Shown one piece after another: positions 19,821 to 33,589 of a stretch of DNA of 64,000 bases. The stretch's first letter is position 1; each line of letters begins with the position of its first letter. A program made the translations under genes and the position numbers. Source of the DNA: Dichomitus squalens LYAD-421 SS1. Lineage: Eukaryota > Basidiomycota > Agaricomycetes > Polyporales > Polyporaceae. Below the pieces are notes generated by a model. That model searched no databases. It had not been told where the DNA came from and saw only the letters and a program-made list of their open reading frames with translations. The DNA lies in contig NW_006766967.1 in the NCBI RefSeq assembly GCF_000275845.1, forward strand, positions 34,487-98,486, given 5' to 3'.

Positions 19821-22800
19821 ATGGGCAGATCTGAGATAGAATCTTGGATAGCTTCCACTCGCTACTCAACAGCCGATGACGAAGATTCGACCTCGGGCGG
19901 TCCGAGGTGGCGACGAGAAAACATCTTGGCCGACTGGTCCTGCTCTATGCTTACCGCACAAACGAAGCTCTTCACAAGTAGCACCAAATCACGGGTGCAG
20001 TTTCTCAGAGAGGAGCTGCTTGTGCTTGCAAAACATGGAGGTGCGTTGCTCACAGACCACAGATGTGACTGGCAAAGCGCTATTATTCAAGTGGGGACAT
20101 GAATGTCGCCGAGGCACACGTCCTCCCAGATGGTCATCTTCCAATGTGGCCGAGATGACCGTCCGTGATGATCAAACACAGTGCCGAACTCCTCTACGAG
20201 CTCCCCGTCCTCGACGTCAGTGTCGTTTGCACCGTGGCAGTAGTTGTCGTCGTGAGTTCTCCACCGTCTGTGTGGATGGCCTCCGAGGGGATATCATGCT
20301 CGAAGTTCTCGACGTCCTGGTCGTGCTGACCCTTCCTTGACCGTTTCTTTGAAATGGGGATGAGCGCGCGAACGAATGTCTTCGACTTCTCCGCCGTGGC
20401 ATTCTCGTTTCTGAAAGCCCCAGTCTGCCAAGCACGATTCCTCATGACTCTCGTCAGGGATTGCTATCGACACGCTGAGTGGCCCGAGAGTTTGGCACAG
20501 ATCTCCTTGCCTGGAGGGTCAAACTTCGCACGGCAGACAAAGCTTGACGGTCGATGTGAATAACAGGCCTTTGGCTCACTTATGTGTCAATAGCAGTTTT
20601 CGCTTCGCAGAAACCGACACAAACGCTTCTCGGAAATACTCAGGACGTCTTCTGTGGCTGGTTGTGTCCGCACATCTCTCCTGACTTGACTTATGGCGCT
20701 CTGCTCGTCCTATCGACCGTCGTCAGAACTCGGCGAGATCGCTCACGTGAATCTACACCCAGATCTCAGCCTCTCTCAGATGATGGACATCTTCAAACTT
20801 CTTACCTCAACTTACCCTCGTTATGTCGATGCGGATTCCCGTGAAGCAGTTGAGGCTGTGGGCATGGCGCTGGTCAGGAGGGACGAGTTGCGCGGCACAT
20901 CACAAGGCGAGCCGAATGAGCAAAAGTTTGGCGTAGTGGAACAGGTTCTGGGTTGGATGTCGCAGGAGGTTGGGCGAATCCAGAAGCGTCCGAGGTGAGT
21001 CAATTATCTCTCTTTACGCTGTTCATCCTGGAACAATTCCGTCTGTAGCTCCACCGCAGCTGCGGACATGTTTGTGCTTCACAGCTGGTGCTGTGGGCTA
21101 TACGTTACATGCCTTGGTTGCAACCCGGATTTCCCCTCGGATCGCACTTGGCCTGTCTTACTCGGTGTTATGGCATCTCTTCTGGATATGTTACTCGACC
21201 CTTCCACTGGTAGCAAGAATTCCCTGCAAAAGAGTGCGCTTGTTCGGACAAGACGTGCCTTTCGACAGGTGAGTTTCTTGTCGGATGTGGGTGAACCCGC
21301 TAACACAAAACGAAAGAGCCCGGAAACCATCCCAATTGTCATCAAAACCCTCCTGAGCTTTACGAAGACCCTGCCGTCTCCGCTAGCGGCTGTGCCGCTA
21401 ATTGGCACTGCCATCAGTGTCCTGCTACGACTGAAGATCGTCAAGGATGAGAAGCTGAAGCAGATCGATCCGGCGACCAAGGTAAGAGTTTTCTGTACAT
21501 GTGCCCTGGCGCCGCTGATTCTGTCTGCTCAGAGCGATATCATACAACTGTACGCCACTGCTGTGTTGATGTCGAGGACGCCTGTCTCCTCGCACATATC
21601 CGTACGTTGCTTCGAGTCCTTGTAATTGTGGTGCTCATATCACGCCAGGCTGCGCTCCACGATTTTGTTCATTCGTCGGTAACGCCGGAAGATTTCACCG
21701 GAACCATTCTTCCTACTATGGAGAAGGCCCTTCTGCGGTCACCGGAGATCACGCTTAGCGGTCAGTGCATTGGACCAGCTCATGAAACGTTGCTGATGAG
21801 CGTGATCAGTGATCGCGGATTTCCTGCCTGCATATGCTCATGCTGTAGAAGGTGACGCGTTCCGTCGTTTGCTCACACCCGCACTGAACAGCGCGAAGTC
21901 TTCGAACCACATCGTTCGGGCGAGCTCAATATCCTTGTTCAAAGTGCTTGTACAACGCACTCAGGCCCCGGCTGATCTCGAGCATACCGCGAATGAGCTC
22001 CTCAGTCTACCCAAGGTCGGTAAGACCGCCGGCTCAGACCATCGATTGACGCTCTACACGATGCTCGGAGCTGTTCCGCCCGGCGCGGTCTCTGCTTCTA
22101 TTGTCGAGACGTCTCTACCCTTGCTGGCGAAGGAGAGCCACGACGGGTCTGTGTCTGTGCTCGCGGCGTCGCTATCTCCGCACCTCGTTGCGTGCCTCAA
22201 GTCGGACGCTGCGCTTCCTGGCATCTCGAATTCGGTAGCTGCGAAAGAGATGTTAAACAGCAAGCCCGTGATTCGACGGGCGTTCTGCTCTCTTGTCGGC
22301 AATGCGCTCTGGGAGCTTGGGGGCCTCGAGTTTCCTTCTGCGCTTGAGTTCGCAAAGGCAGTCGTGCCGTCCCTCGAAACGAACCTGAAGGCTGTTGCGG
22401 CTAATCCTACTGGCACGGCAGCAGGCCCGCTCGAAGGATATGTCGCTGCAGCAATCCTTCTTGGGCCTCTCTCGCATATGAAACAATTTGGTAGAGACCT
22501 GACGCTTCCTCCGTTTCCACTCTGATGTAGCTAATCTACGCCCTTCGGCCATTTCTGTTGGTAGATAGCATCATTTCGGGCAACGTGACCCTCCAGTCGC
22601 TATACGTGGCGAGTCCCAAACCATCATTCCTCTTGTGGGAGAGGGTCTACCAGAAGCTAGGCTCTGAGGAGGAGGAGACGTGGCTGCTTCGAGCCGCGGA
22701 AGCGGTCCTTAAGTTCTTCAGAGACGAATTTCTCAAACAGGAACAATCTCGGTCCGTTTTACGGCATGCGTCGTTGTCCCCTCTACTGAATTCACATCAC

Positions 22801-25800
22801 AGGACAATGCTGGGATCCGTCTTTCTCCATCTAGCCGTCGAGAGCTCATCGCCGCAAGTTCGACGTGCGGCCCTAAGCACGATTGAACGCCTTGCCGGTG
22901 CGCTGCCAGAACACATCAACCTCGCTGCGCTTGAAGCAGCGTCCGCATACCTATCGAAGGAGAAGGCACAGACGAAGGTAGCCGCGTCGGATGAACAAGA
23001 TCTTTCCTCGAACAAAGAGGCCCGTCTTCCGACCTTCATGCTTGCGTATGCTGCCTTTGCCGAGGACTACCCCTTGGATATCAAGCAACGACTACTCTGG
23101 GATTGGGTCCTCGTCGCGCACCATCCCGGGCGATGTACGTCACGTCTTTCTCGTGAATTACTGTGGGGCTGATAGCTTATTAGCCGGTACCATCCGCCCG
23201 GTCTGGATCGAGCTTTGCCAAAAGGCGCGTGTTGACCCTCACGAGCTCGTCTCCGCGCACACCGACGCGATCTTGGATAAAGTCTTCAGCGCAATCGACG
23301 CCTCAGCGAAGGTACGTCGATGTCGAGACCACATCATTTCATAACCAGGCATTAACAAAACTGTATAGCCACTTCCAGGCTTCGCTGAAGCTGGCTACAG
23401 GGCGATCACCACACTGGCCTTCGTCGCTCCGGAAGCCGTCCTGCCGAAGGTGGTCGAGAAGATAGGTGCTGACATAAAGGCAGATGACGTCCAAAGGTTG
23501 ACAGACGAGGACCTTGGCATCTGGGGCACTCCCGAGGGCCAGACTTATATTGATGGTATGTATCCAGCCTTGGCTACCCCACGTGACTATCTCACCGTTC
23601 CGGTCACAAGTACTCTCGAACAAGAAGGAAGAAGCGCCACAGAAGAAGGGCAAGGGTTACAAGGACGCACAGTGGGAGGCCGAACTGCGCAGGTCGCTTG
23701 CGAACAAGAAGGCGGCAACTACCACCACGCTTAGCAAACAGGACCAGGCGCTCGTCCAGGCTCAGCTCGAGAAGGAGGCTGTTGTGCGGCAACGCGTCAA
23801 CGGCATCAAGGCCAAACTTGAACAGGGCCTGCACCTCATTCGAAGCTTAGTGCTCGCCCACGTTGAGCAGCTTCGGACGTTCATATCACCTCTCGCGACT
23901 TTGTTGCGCGAAGGAGCTTTCGGGAAGGCCGTTACGCTCGTTGGGCATGCTTCATTCGATACTTACTTGGTGAGTCGTCTCGTGTCAATGGCTGTGGCAT
24001 TTTCTGACAATCGGAGCAGCTGCTCTCGGAGTGCACTTCGGACCGTCTAGAATCTTACAGGAAGTGGGTCGGCGTTGCAACCCTTAGAAGCTCTGAGGTC
24101 GATGGCGTTCCGGACGACTTCACTATTGAACCCCTCAACTGTTCGTTGCATCTCACTTTTCAATGACCTATCTACTGACATCGACTGCGCTAGCGCTCGT
24201 TATTCGAGTCCTCTACCGACTCCGCACTCTGTCTGAGCAGACTCCCTTTGATGCTGCGACATTCGGGTATGCATCACCGCTTCTCAGCCAAGTCCTCGTG
24301 AAGGGTGGCATCGCCATCGGTGAGGAAGACGACCCTCTTGAGCAGATTGCCTTGTCCCTAGACATCATCAAGTTCCACTGCGGCGGGTGTAAGTTGATGA
24401 GCTGGTTAGCCGTCTTCCCAGCGTCAACGTTGATCTATGTCTACATAGTCTCGGATGTTGCTTTTCCTCGCACGAGCACGGTTCGCGACCTCATACACAC
24501 CATTCGGAACCAGCCGAAGCTCGCCAAGGATGCGAATTCTGCACTTGTCGACATCGGGCAGGCCATGCAAGAGAATGCCACACATGAAGAGACTGGCGAG
24601 CTCCTCCGCGGCACGCTGTACCAAGAAGTTTACGTGAGGACTTCCTGTCTGCAGACCTTGCAGGTACGAGCATTCTATCTAGGGCTCGGGGCGACTTTTT
24701 GACCTGTTCAATAGCCGTTTGACCTTACCGACTACGACTGGTCTCCCGAGCTTTGGATTTCTTGCCACGATGAGGATGAACAAAATGCTCGTCTTGCCAA
24801 TCAACTCTGGGAAGACAACGGGCTTGACGTTCCGGAGACGTTCTTGCAGGATCTTCTCCCATACTTGGGTCAGTCAGTCGCTGGAGTCTCGCTGGAGTGA
24901 CTCTGACTCCTGGAGACTAGAGCACGACAACGCTTATGTCCGGTTGTCATCGGCGTCTGCTCTGGCCAACGCCGTCATCGAGTACTGGCCAACATCTATC
25001 AGCAAGGTTCTCTCGGCATTGCAAGACTTCTACCGTGAGAAGGTGAGCCCGGAACCCAAGCTAATACGCTGGATGTATGCTAATGTCACGAAAGGCCCAA
25101 GTCCTCGCGCCTGAATTTGATCAATATGTAAGAATAGTAGTCGTCTAGCTGCTGTATATTGACTGACTCTATTGTAGGGTATGCTCGTCGCGTCGAGTGT
25201 GGGTCGATCGGATCCTTGGCCCGCACGAGTGGCGCTCGCCCATACCATCGAGCTGCTTGCTCCAGCGTTCACCCCCGACGACGTGGAGCCCTTCTTCAGG
25301 TTCTTGATCCAGGACAAGGCGCTCGGCGATCGTCATTCAGACGTCCGTCGTAGTATGCTCCGTTGTGGCACCACAGTAACCGACCTTCATGGGTCGACTC
25401 GTCTGCCTGAGCTCGTCGCTATGTTCGAATCGGAGCTTGCCAGCACGGGTGCCGGGACCGAAGAGTCCGACCACATCAAGGAGGCTGTCGTCATTCTGAT
25501 TGGTCGTATCGCCAGACATCTGGACCCATCCGACGCTCGTCTGCCTGCCATTGTTGAGAGGTTGGTTGGGGCTCTTAGGACTCCTGCCGAGCAGGTTCAG
25601 ATGGCCGTGTCGGAGTGTCTGTCGCCTTTGGTCATATTATCCAAGTCTCCTTCTCAGCTCATTGACCGCCTTCTGGACGAGCTGTGTAACTCCCCGTCTT
25701 ACGCTGCTCGCCGTGGAGCTGCATATGGCCTCGCTGGTGTCGTCAAGGGATTGGGTATCTCTGCTATCAAGGAATATAAGATCATGGACCGGCTTCGTGA

Positions 25801-28800
25801 AGCAACCGACGACAAGACACGGTTTGAGCCCCGCCAGGGAGCAATGTTCGCCTTCGAGACCTTCGCGAGCACTCTGGGACGTCTATTCGAGCCATACGTC
25901 ATTCATGTTCTTCCTCTACTACTCACCTCTTTTGGCGATGGTACTCCTGACGTCCGCGAAGCAACTCAAGACACTGCCCGTGTTATCATGGCCAACATGT
26001 CAGGATATGGGCTCAAGACGGTCCTTCCCTCGCTACTCTCCGGTCTAGATGAGAAGCAGTGGCGCACAAAGAAGGGGTCCATTGAGCTCCTCGGTATGAT
26101 GGCGTACTGTGCTCCCAAGCAGCTTTCTCAATCTTTGCCAATTGTCATCCCCCGTCTAACGGGAGTCTTGACGGACTCTCATGCGCAGGTCCGTGCTGCT
26201 GCGAACAAGTCCCTCAAGCAGTTTGGCGAGGTCATCAGCAACCCGGAGATCCAGTCCCTTGTTCCTGTCTTCCTCAAGGCCATGGTCGATCCTGCCAAGA
26301 CGCCTAACGCTCTGTCTGCGCTGATCAAGACCTCCTTTATGCATTATATCGATCACTCCTCGTTGGCTCTTGTGAGCTATGTCTTTCTGAGTGATTGACA
26401 TCTTGCTAATTGCCCTTCAGGTCATACCAATCATTGAACGTGGTCTTCGAGAACGTAGTGCTGATACCAAAAAGAAGGCTGCTCAGATCGTGGGCAATCT
26501 CGCGTCGCTCACTGATTCCAAGGACTTCGTTCCTTATCTTTCCCGCCTCCTTCCCATGGTTCACGTTGTTCTAGTAGACCCTGTACCGGAGGCAAGAGCA
26601 ACGGCGGCAAAGGCTCTCGGTACCCTGGTCGAGCGACTTGGCGAAGTGAACTTCCCGGATCTCGTTCCTGGTCTGCTGCGCACTCTCAAGACAGATACCT
26701 CCGGTGTAGATCGGCAAGGAGCGGCTCAGGGTCTCTCTGAGGTGTTGGCAGGTCTTGGGATGGAGCGCATGGAGGGCCTTCTCCCCGACATCATAACAAA
26801 TGCGCAGTCCCCTCGCAGTACAGTCAGAGAAGGCTTCATGTCCCTGCTCGTCTTCCTTCCTGCTACGTTCGGAGCACGTTTCCAACCTCACCTTCCCAAG
26901 ATCATTCCTCCGATTCTCAGTGGTCTCTCCGACTCCGACGATTATGTACGGGAGGCTGCGATGCGTGCAGGTCGTATGGTTGTCACGAACTATTCTAGCA
27001 AGGCGATCGACCTCCTCCTCCCCGAGCTGGAGCGTGGTATGTTCGATGCTGGATGGCGCATTCGGGTATGTCTGCCTTATGACCTATGTATTGTCCACGG
27101 CCTCACCAAGTTGTAGCAATCCTCCATCACGCTGGTCGGAGAGTTGTTGTTCAAAGTGTCGGGTATCAGTGGCAAGGCGGAGATCGAAGAGGACGAAGAG
27201 ACAGAAGAAACAGCGTTGGCGGAGTCCTCTCGCAAGGCCCTCGTGGATGTCCTGGGTGTCTCCCGTCGCGATCGTATCCTGGCCGCTCTATACTTGGCTC
27301 GCCAAGACGCTGTGAATGTTGTACGCCAGTCGTCTGCTCACATTTGGAAAGCATTGGTGCACAACACACCAAGGACTGGTAAGAAAAGTCCCGTGCCACG
27401 TTGCTCGTACCAATTCTGATGCCCTATTCCTAGTTCGCGAGATCTTGCCGGAACTCGTCAGGCAAATCATATTTTTGCTCACAAGTGACGAGGGCGATCA
27501 AGCAGAGGTATGCGTCATGCTCGTGTTCCACGACAAAGACTCATCCATGGATAGACCGCTGCTCGTACAGTCACAGAAATCTGCAGGAAGTCGGGAGAGA
27601 AGGTCTTGTCAGAACTGGTCGCCGAGCTTCGCGCTAACTCCAGCTCTTCCGATCCACGCAAGCGAGAGGGCGTTTGCCTCATGCTCAGCGAGCTAATGTA
27701 CGTCTTTCGCATTGATGATCGTCTTCATTCTGACTCGTACTGCCAGGTTGAGTACAACGGATAACCAGCGGGAAGGGCAGGAGGACGAGATCATCGCAAT
27801 GGTTCGTGCATCTCTGGTAGACGACGAAGGCGACGTCCGTGCGGCCGCAGCCAAGGCATTCGATACATTACAAGAGCACATCGGTGCCAGGGCGATTGAT
27901 GAGACAATTCCAACCCTCTTGGAGGCGCTGCGACAACCTGGTCAAAGCTCTGGAACGGCGCTGCAAGCACTCAAGGAAGTTATGGCAGTAGGTACCTTTC
28001 TTTGGATATTTGTGATGATACTAATCGGCTTCGCTAGGTCCGCGCGTACACAGTCTTCCCTATTCTTATCCCTACCCTCACCGCAATCCCCATGTCAGCA
28101 TTCAACGCACGTGCACTCGCATCTCTGGTGTCCGTGGCGGGCGCGGCTCTCAGTAGACGTCTCACGGTGATTCTTAGTGCTCTTGTTAAGATGCACGAAG
28201 GCACAGAGGTTCAAGGAGACGAAGAGCTGAAAGAAGCTGTCAATGAGGCCATCCGTTCCCTGATGTCGTCTATTTCTGACGCTGAAGGCCTCAATACCCT
28301 TATGCTCCTTCTATTGGAGTGGTAAGTTCCAGCTGAACCTACGTGCGGACTTCACGCTGATTGAGCACAGGGCCAAGCACGACTCTGTGAAGCGGCGTGT
28401 CAGCAGTTGTGAACTCTTCGCCATCTTCTGTGACGAGTCGGAACTTGATTATTCTCTATATCGAGTCGACTGGATTCGCCAGCTTGTCTCGCTCCTTGAT
28501 GACAGGGAAATCCCCGTACATACTGCCGCTTGGCATGCGCTAGATGTCTTCGTCAAGTCAGTACCCAAGGACGAGCTCGAACCTCTCGTGGTTCCTCTTC
28601 GTCGTACTATCGAGAGCATGGGTGCCCCTGGAACTTGTGTACCAGGTTTCAGCTTGCCTAAGGGTGTCTCTCCCATGGTCCCCATCATCATTGCCGGTCT
28701 CACCACTGGTAGTAACGAGCAGCGCGAGCAGGCAGCGTATGCTATTGGCGACCTTGTGGAGCGTACCGAACAGTCCGCTATCAAGCCCTTCGTCGTGCCG

Positions 28801-29651
28801 TTCACTGGACCACTCATCCGTGTCGCTACTCAGGCAACAACATATCCACCAGCAGTCAAGAACGCCATTCTCAGTGCCCTAACTACAATGTTGGAGCGCA
28901 TCCCGATCTACGTTAAACCCTTCTTCCCGCAGCTTCAAAGAACCTTCGTCAAGAGTGCCAGCGACCCCGCGAGCTTGGCCGTCCGGAGAAGGGCGGCGCA
29001 AGCACTAGGAGTACTCATGAAGAATCAGCCTCGCGTGGACCCCGTCGTTATCGAGCTCGTGACCGGTGCAAAGAGCAACGAAGATGATATTGCGGCAAGC
29101 CTGCTGTTTGCCCTTGCACGCGTTATCCGCAGCGCAGGCAATAACGTTGGAGAAAGGGCACGCGAAGCATGCGCGGAGCTTGTTTCGGAAGCCTTCAAGG
29201 AGCAGCGTGAAGGTATGTGATTGCCTGATGACTTGATAGGGTTAGCACGCTCATGTGTCGCCGCAAGACTCGTATCACCGCTCCGTCGCTGCCTTGTTCG
29301 CATCACTCTCAATCTTTGATGACCTTGTCAAGCCTATCGTTTCGTACGTCAATTCTGCATGCTACACTCCCCTCTGTTACTGACTTTGTCGTCTAAAGTA
29401 CCAATTTGGTCGCTGGCACCCCACAGTCCGTGCTGGCCTCCCACTGTATCCTGGCTGTCGTTGCCCCCGATGAGGAAGACGATCTGGTCGAGGGGCCCAA
29501 TGTCTTCCAAAGGCTCGGTGTGCTGCGTAAGGTAGCACAGAAAGCGCAAGAGAGTGCTGCAAACGAAAAGTCGTCCATCTCACGTCCGGCTCGCGAAGCC
29601 CGGGACGCTCTCAAGGCTTCGGGTGACGATGCCTTGCAAGGACTGTTCTAG
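19821..29651 (+). CDS. GCN1: GCN1, translational activator of the Gcn2 eIF2-alpha kinase
   Basis: This very large HEAT-repeat protein binds ribosomes with Gcn20 and passes the uncharged-tRNA signal to the Gcn2 kinase. The reading runs through more than twenty short-intron exons over 9.8 kb, consistent with the roughly 2,600-residue family. The N-terminal part has SSTKSRVQFLREELLVLAKH (about 19985) and LTSTYPRYVDADSREAVEAV (20807). The 25181-26390 exon contains AARRGAAYGLAGVVKGLG, the eEF3-like segment, followed by FEPRQGAMFAFETFASTLGR and long HEAT repeats (DDYVREAAMRAGRMVV at 26938). The 3' exons include the Gcn2-binding-region equivalents, with EREAREACAELVSE-type helices to about 29200. 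The C-terminus ends at 29651. The start is uncertain: the frame is also open from an ATG at 19734, and the N-terminal exons between 20060 and 20700 are not resolved. The 3' end is convergent with the MFS gene, about 300 bp away. Confidence 0.9.
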
Positions 29652-29947
29652 ATCTTATATCTTCCCGTAGCAAAATCATGGACACCATGTTCATACGGAC
29701 CTCACGCACCCTGCACGTCGCTTTCACGCTCTGCGCTCTTTGCCAGTTGTTGTACAATCAATGGTCTTACAAATGTAGCCGACATCAGCAACCCATCGCT
29801 TATCATCTATAGTCTATTCTACCATGCGGGTCATAGGTTCCGAGTCCTTGGTCATTAGTCAATGGACGACACTAGTCTATCCGGATGAACGATGAGAGCG
29901 AGAGCAAGACTTCGAGAGAAATGAAGGAACACGAAGTAGCACGCCGG

Positions 29948-32359
29948 TCAAACGTTTTCGTCGCCTGGCGTGTTCTGCTTTTCTTTGGTCACGGTTCCAA
30001 TAACCTCGACAACATTGCTCTTCTCGGATGCTGGCGCGTCTTCAATCGCCTTTTTTTTCAGCATCTCCTCGTCGCCCCTCGTCAGCTCTATGTGGCGTAT
30101 CATGGTGATCGCAGCCATAGTTGCGACCGCATTCAGACTCGCATTCATGATGAACACCGTTCTAAAGCCCTTGATATAGGAGTCAAGGATGCGTTGAGCG
30201 ATGTCTGCAGAGATTCCGAGGTCTGTGAGACTAGATTCGGACGCGGATGTGCGCGCTCCGAGAATGGTTGGGTCATCGACAATTTGGGAAATAGTAGAGG
30301 AGGCGAGGCCGAGCGAGGTCATGGTGGCGCGGAGGGAGTTGTTGATGATCGTTGCGCCAATAGCGAGGGAGAGGGTACCGCCGAGAAGACGGATGAACTG
30401 TTTGGAGCGTTTGATTGGAAGGGGGTGCAGAGTAAAAGACAACGGAGCTCACGTTGCGAACAGCAGTCACAACAGACATGTCCCGTCTTGAGACGCTTGC
30501 TTGCGCCGCGACTGTGGTAGTCTGCAGGGTCTGAAAAAGTGGCTGCGTCAGTATCTCACGAAGCTCAAAGAACCGAATACATTCACCCCACCGGCTCCAA
30601 ACCCAGCAAGGAGCATGAAGAACACGAGGAGACCCTTGGGCGTCGAAGGCGTGATGGTGGAAAGACAGCCGCACCCAACGGTCCAAACAGCGAACCCGCA
30701 GTAGATGTTGGTCTGGAGCACCCGAAGTGTATGAGTGATACACTATACACAACGACATGCACAGAAACTCGACGCACCCGATACCTGCCGGTCCTACTGA
30801 CCATTTGCCCCTGATCACATCACATGGGGGTAAGTAGACGTAGTGACAGATATGCTTTAGCCTGAGTACGTACTGAGATGAAGCTTCCTAGGGTCTGACT
30901 GACGAGGACGGGAAGCAAGAAGACTCCAGAGCGGATGGCAGAGTAGCTCAGCGCAACCTGGAAGTACTGGGGGATATAGAAGAGGGAAGAATAAAATACC
31001 ACGCCGCTAATGACCGGTGCTCAGATGCGACTCATTGGACAGGGCTGTGAAGGACACGCACTTAATGAACATAGCGATATACACCCCAGTGACAGTGATC
31101 TGTTTGAAGATATACACTACACGACGCGTTAAGTGATAGACTTGACAGCACGCTTAAGAAATGAGGACCTACTTGGAATGATGGGGAGTCGCGCGCCCTT
31201 CCACTCCCATATGCAGAATATGGCGATGACGACCGCGCCAGAGCACAGCGGTGCCAGAACCACAGGCGAGGACCATGGGAACGTAACTCCTCCCTAATAA
31301 CATATGCATACCTCAATAATCACTCAAAGCAACGCTGCGCGAGAGGGCTTACCCAGATGATTGGGAGAATGACCAGCGTACACCCTACAAGCGTCAGCGC
31401 CGTCCCGAAGTAGTCCACCACGGCGAGCTTCTTCTTGATGTTGCCCTCTACTGACTTAAGAGGGAGCACATAGAGCACGAAGATGAGAGCGCAAAGAGAA
31501 ACCGGGAGTGTGACCCAGAAGCACCACCTCCAGCCCGCCTTCTCGGCGAGGATTCCTCCCATGAGAGGACCCACCGCCCAGCCGAACGCGACCACGACCC
31601 CAATGATGCCTTGATACTTCCCGCTAATCACAGCATATTCAGTACGTCGACAATAAAGTGAATCGACTCGAAAGGGAGTGAATCCTTCGATCTGTAGGTT
31701 GGTACTCACCGATCGCGGAGCGACACGACGTCGGAGATAACGATCTGCGCCATGCTCACAATGCCACCACCACCGGCGCCAGCGAGGCCCCGGAGGACGA
31801 TAAGCTCTATGATAGTGCGTGAAAAGCCGGCGGCGAGGGAGCCGACCATGAATGTGCCCATCGCGAGGCAGAGTGCTGCCTTTCGGCCGAAGATATCGCT
31901 AAAACGCCCATCTGCAGAGAAGGAATAGAACAGGAAGTCAGCATTGAGTAAAGCCTCAGCACGTGGAGGTGTGTATAGAAAAGTATCGCGAGTCCCACGC
32001 GCGAAGACGGAGACGCATAGAGGTGGCACCGGAGACTCACAGAGCGGCTGGAAAGCGGTTGAAGTGAGGAAATACGCAGAAGGTACCCAGGAGACGACAG
32101 ATCCTGCGTTGAATGCCGCTGATATGGTCGGGAGAGCCGTTGCGACGATTGTCGAGTCCAGGCAGGAGACAAGGATACACAGCGCAAGACCGAAGAAAAC
32201 GGCCATAACCTTCTTCCTGGGGAGTAGGTTCGTCTGATCGGTCAACGAGACTGTCTCAGAACGAGGGTCCACGACTGTCATCGCATCATCGTGGGCGTCA
32301 CGCGATGTCTCTGGGGTAGCACATCGAGGCGTCGTCACTGTGCTCTCGGCCTGAGACAT
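29948..32359 (-). CDS. DHA2-type MFS drug:H+ antiporter
   Basis: This is a multi-pass plasma-membrane exporter of the 14-TM DHA2 major facilitator family, which moves small toxic molecules out using the proton gradient. Exons in order show VMAVFFGLALCILVSCLDST (TM1), SWVPSAYFLTSTAF, GRFSDIFGRKAAL (motif A), LAGAGGGGIVSM, and VVAFGWAVGPLMGGILAEKA with the GPxxGG antiporter motif C. These are followed by WCFWVTLPVSLCALIFVLYV, then SSLFYIPQYFQVALSYSAIR and SGVFLLPVLVSQTLGSF. The C-terminal exon contains LGGTLSLAIGATIINNSL and a long loop before FRTVFIMNASLNAVATMA, then a charged tail. About eight introns are used. The start was placed at 32359 (MSQAEST); an in-frame ATG at 32452 would add 31 residues. 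The substrate cannot be read from sequence. Confidence 0.85.
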
Positions 32360-33589
32360 GGCGTGCAGGAGGGCAGAAGGATCGACGACTTGAGGTGGGA
32401 GGCCGTTTTGGGGAAGAGTCAGCGGAGGGGAGAGGATGTCGCTCAAGTACAAGTCCTAGAGGCGGAGGTCCGACCACAACGCAAAGTTTTATGGGACGCC
32501 GCAGAAGCGCGCTCGCATGTTATCATAGCTATATTGTACGTCACCCGAAGGCAACTGGTGCGTTCTCCATGACTTGCTGGCCAGCACCTGGTGGAACGGG
32601 ATCGAGATGCCGGAGGGAAGACATGCCACATGATGTTTTTGCGCCCACTCGGCAAGCGCTGCCGAGGGTGCGGAAACTCGCCTGAGTGCCGTTGTATCTT
32701 GTATCAATAGAAAGCTGTGCTCGTTCTAAGAATGGGACCTCCTACGATTCTGAACCTCGTGGGCAAAATTTTTGAGCCTTCGGCCGTTCCAGCCGATGAG
32801 CCGGAGTATCGGAGAAATTGCTGTGGTCGACTGGAGTCTGGCCCTTTAGGAGATCTCCGCAAGCAAAGCCTACGCTCGGTGAATTCGAGCTCCTTACAGC
32901 ACATAGCACACTGCTAGCAAGAAGGCGAATGCAGGGAGTGCAAGGGATAGTGTGCCTGGGCGGAGTTGCTCGCGTTTACTACGTGGCTGTGCTGTTATGA
33001 AAACAAGCCTCATAAGGCATGATTTCACGCGGGTTGCCGTTCTAAACGCCGTAAGGGCATTTCGCCCGGGCCCTTTGGTTTTGTTTCCACGAATACCACT
33101 CCAGAATGAGTCTATGAACAAATGGTGGTGGAGGGAGCTTTATGGGGATCATTGCAATGAAATCTCTGGGATACGTGATTTATAACGGAGATGATCGTGT
33201 GGCGCGACACAAAGTACAATAACATGTAAGGAGTATGTGCACAGTGCCAGTGTATACACGAGGGACCTCATTTCGCGCCAACTACTGGCAGAAAAGGACG
33301 TGCCCGTATGAATCAGAGTTTCAGGATGTTCATGTTGTACCAAAACGAGAAAGAGTCGTCGAGAACAGGCGTCTTCACGGACTGTCCGGCTTGAGCTACC
33401 GTGTGCGGTTCGGTCGCGGGTATGCTTTGCATGTACTGGGTATAGTCTTGTATAGTAGGGCAAGCACGCTTCGGGGAACTTCTCGTCGCGGTGGGGGATG
33501 CGAGACGCGAGTGGCTCGGGTGACGTGCCGACACCAGGGACAGCGTAGACTAACGAACTAGATACTTGGTTCAGGACCTGATGCTCTAT
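32360..33589. other. Intergenic stretch upstream of the MFS gene
   Basis: No gene was recognised in 1.2 kb. It should include the MFS promoter on its left side. Frames on both strands are shorter than 110 codons and have no motifs. The inverted words near 32715-32760 and 33040-33080 are short and unremarkable. Confidence 0.4.

Noticed and set aside
25500..26048. A 182-codon frame inside GCN1
   Set aside because: It is a second-frame shadow of the GCN1 HEAT-repeat exon.
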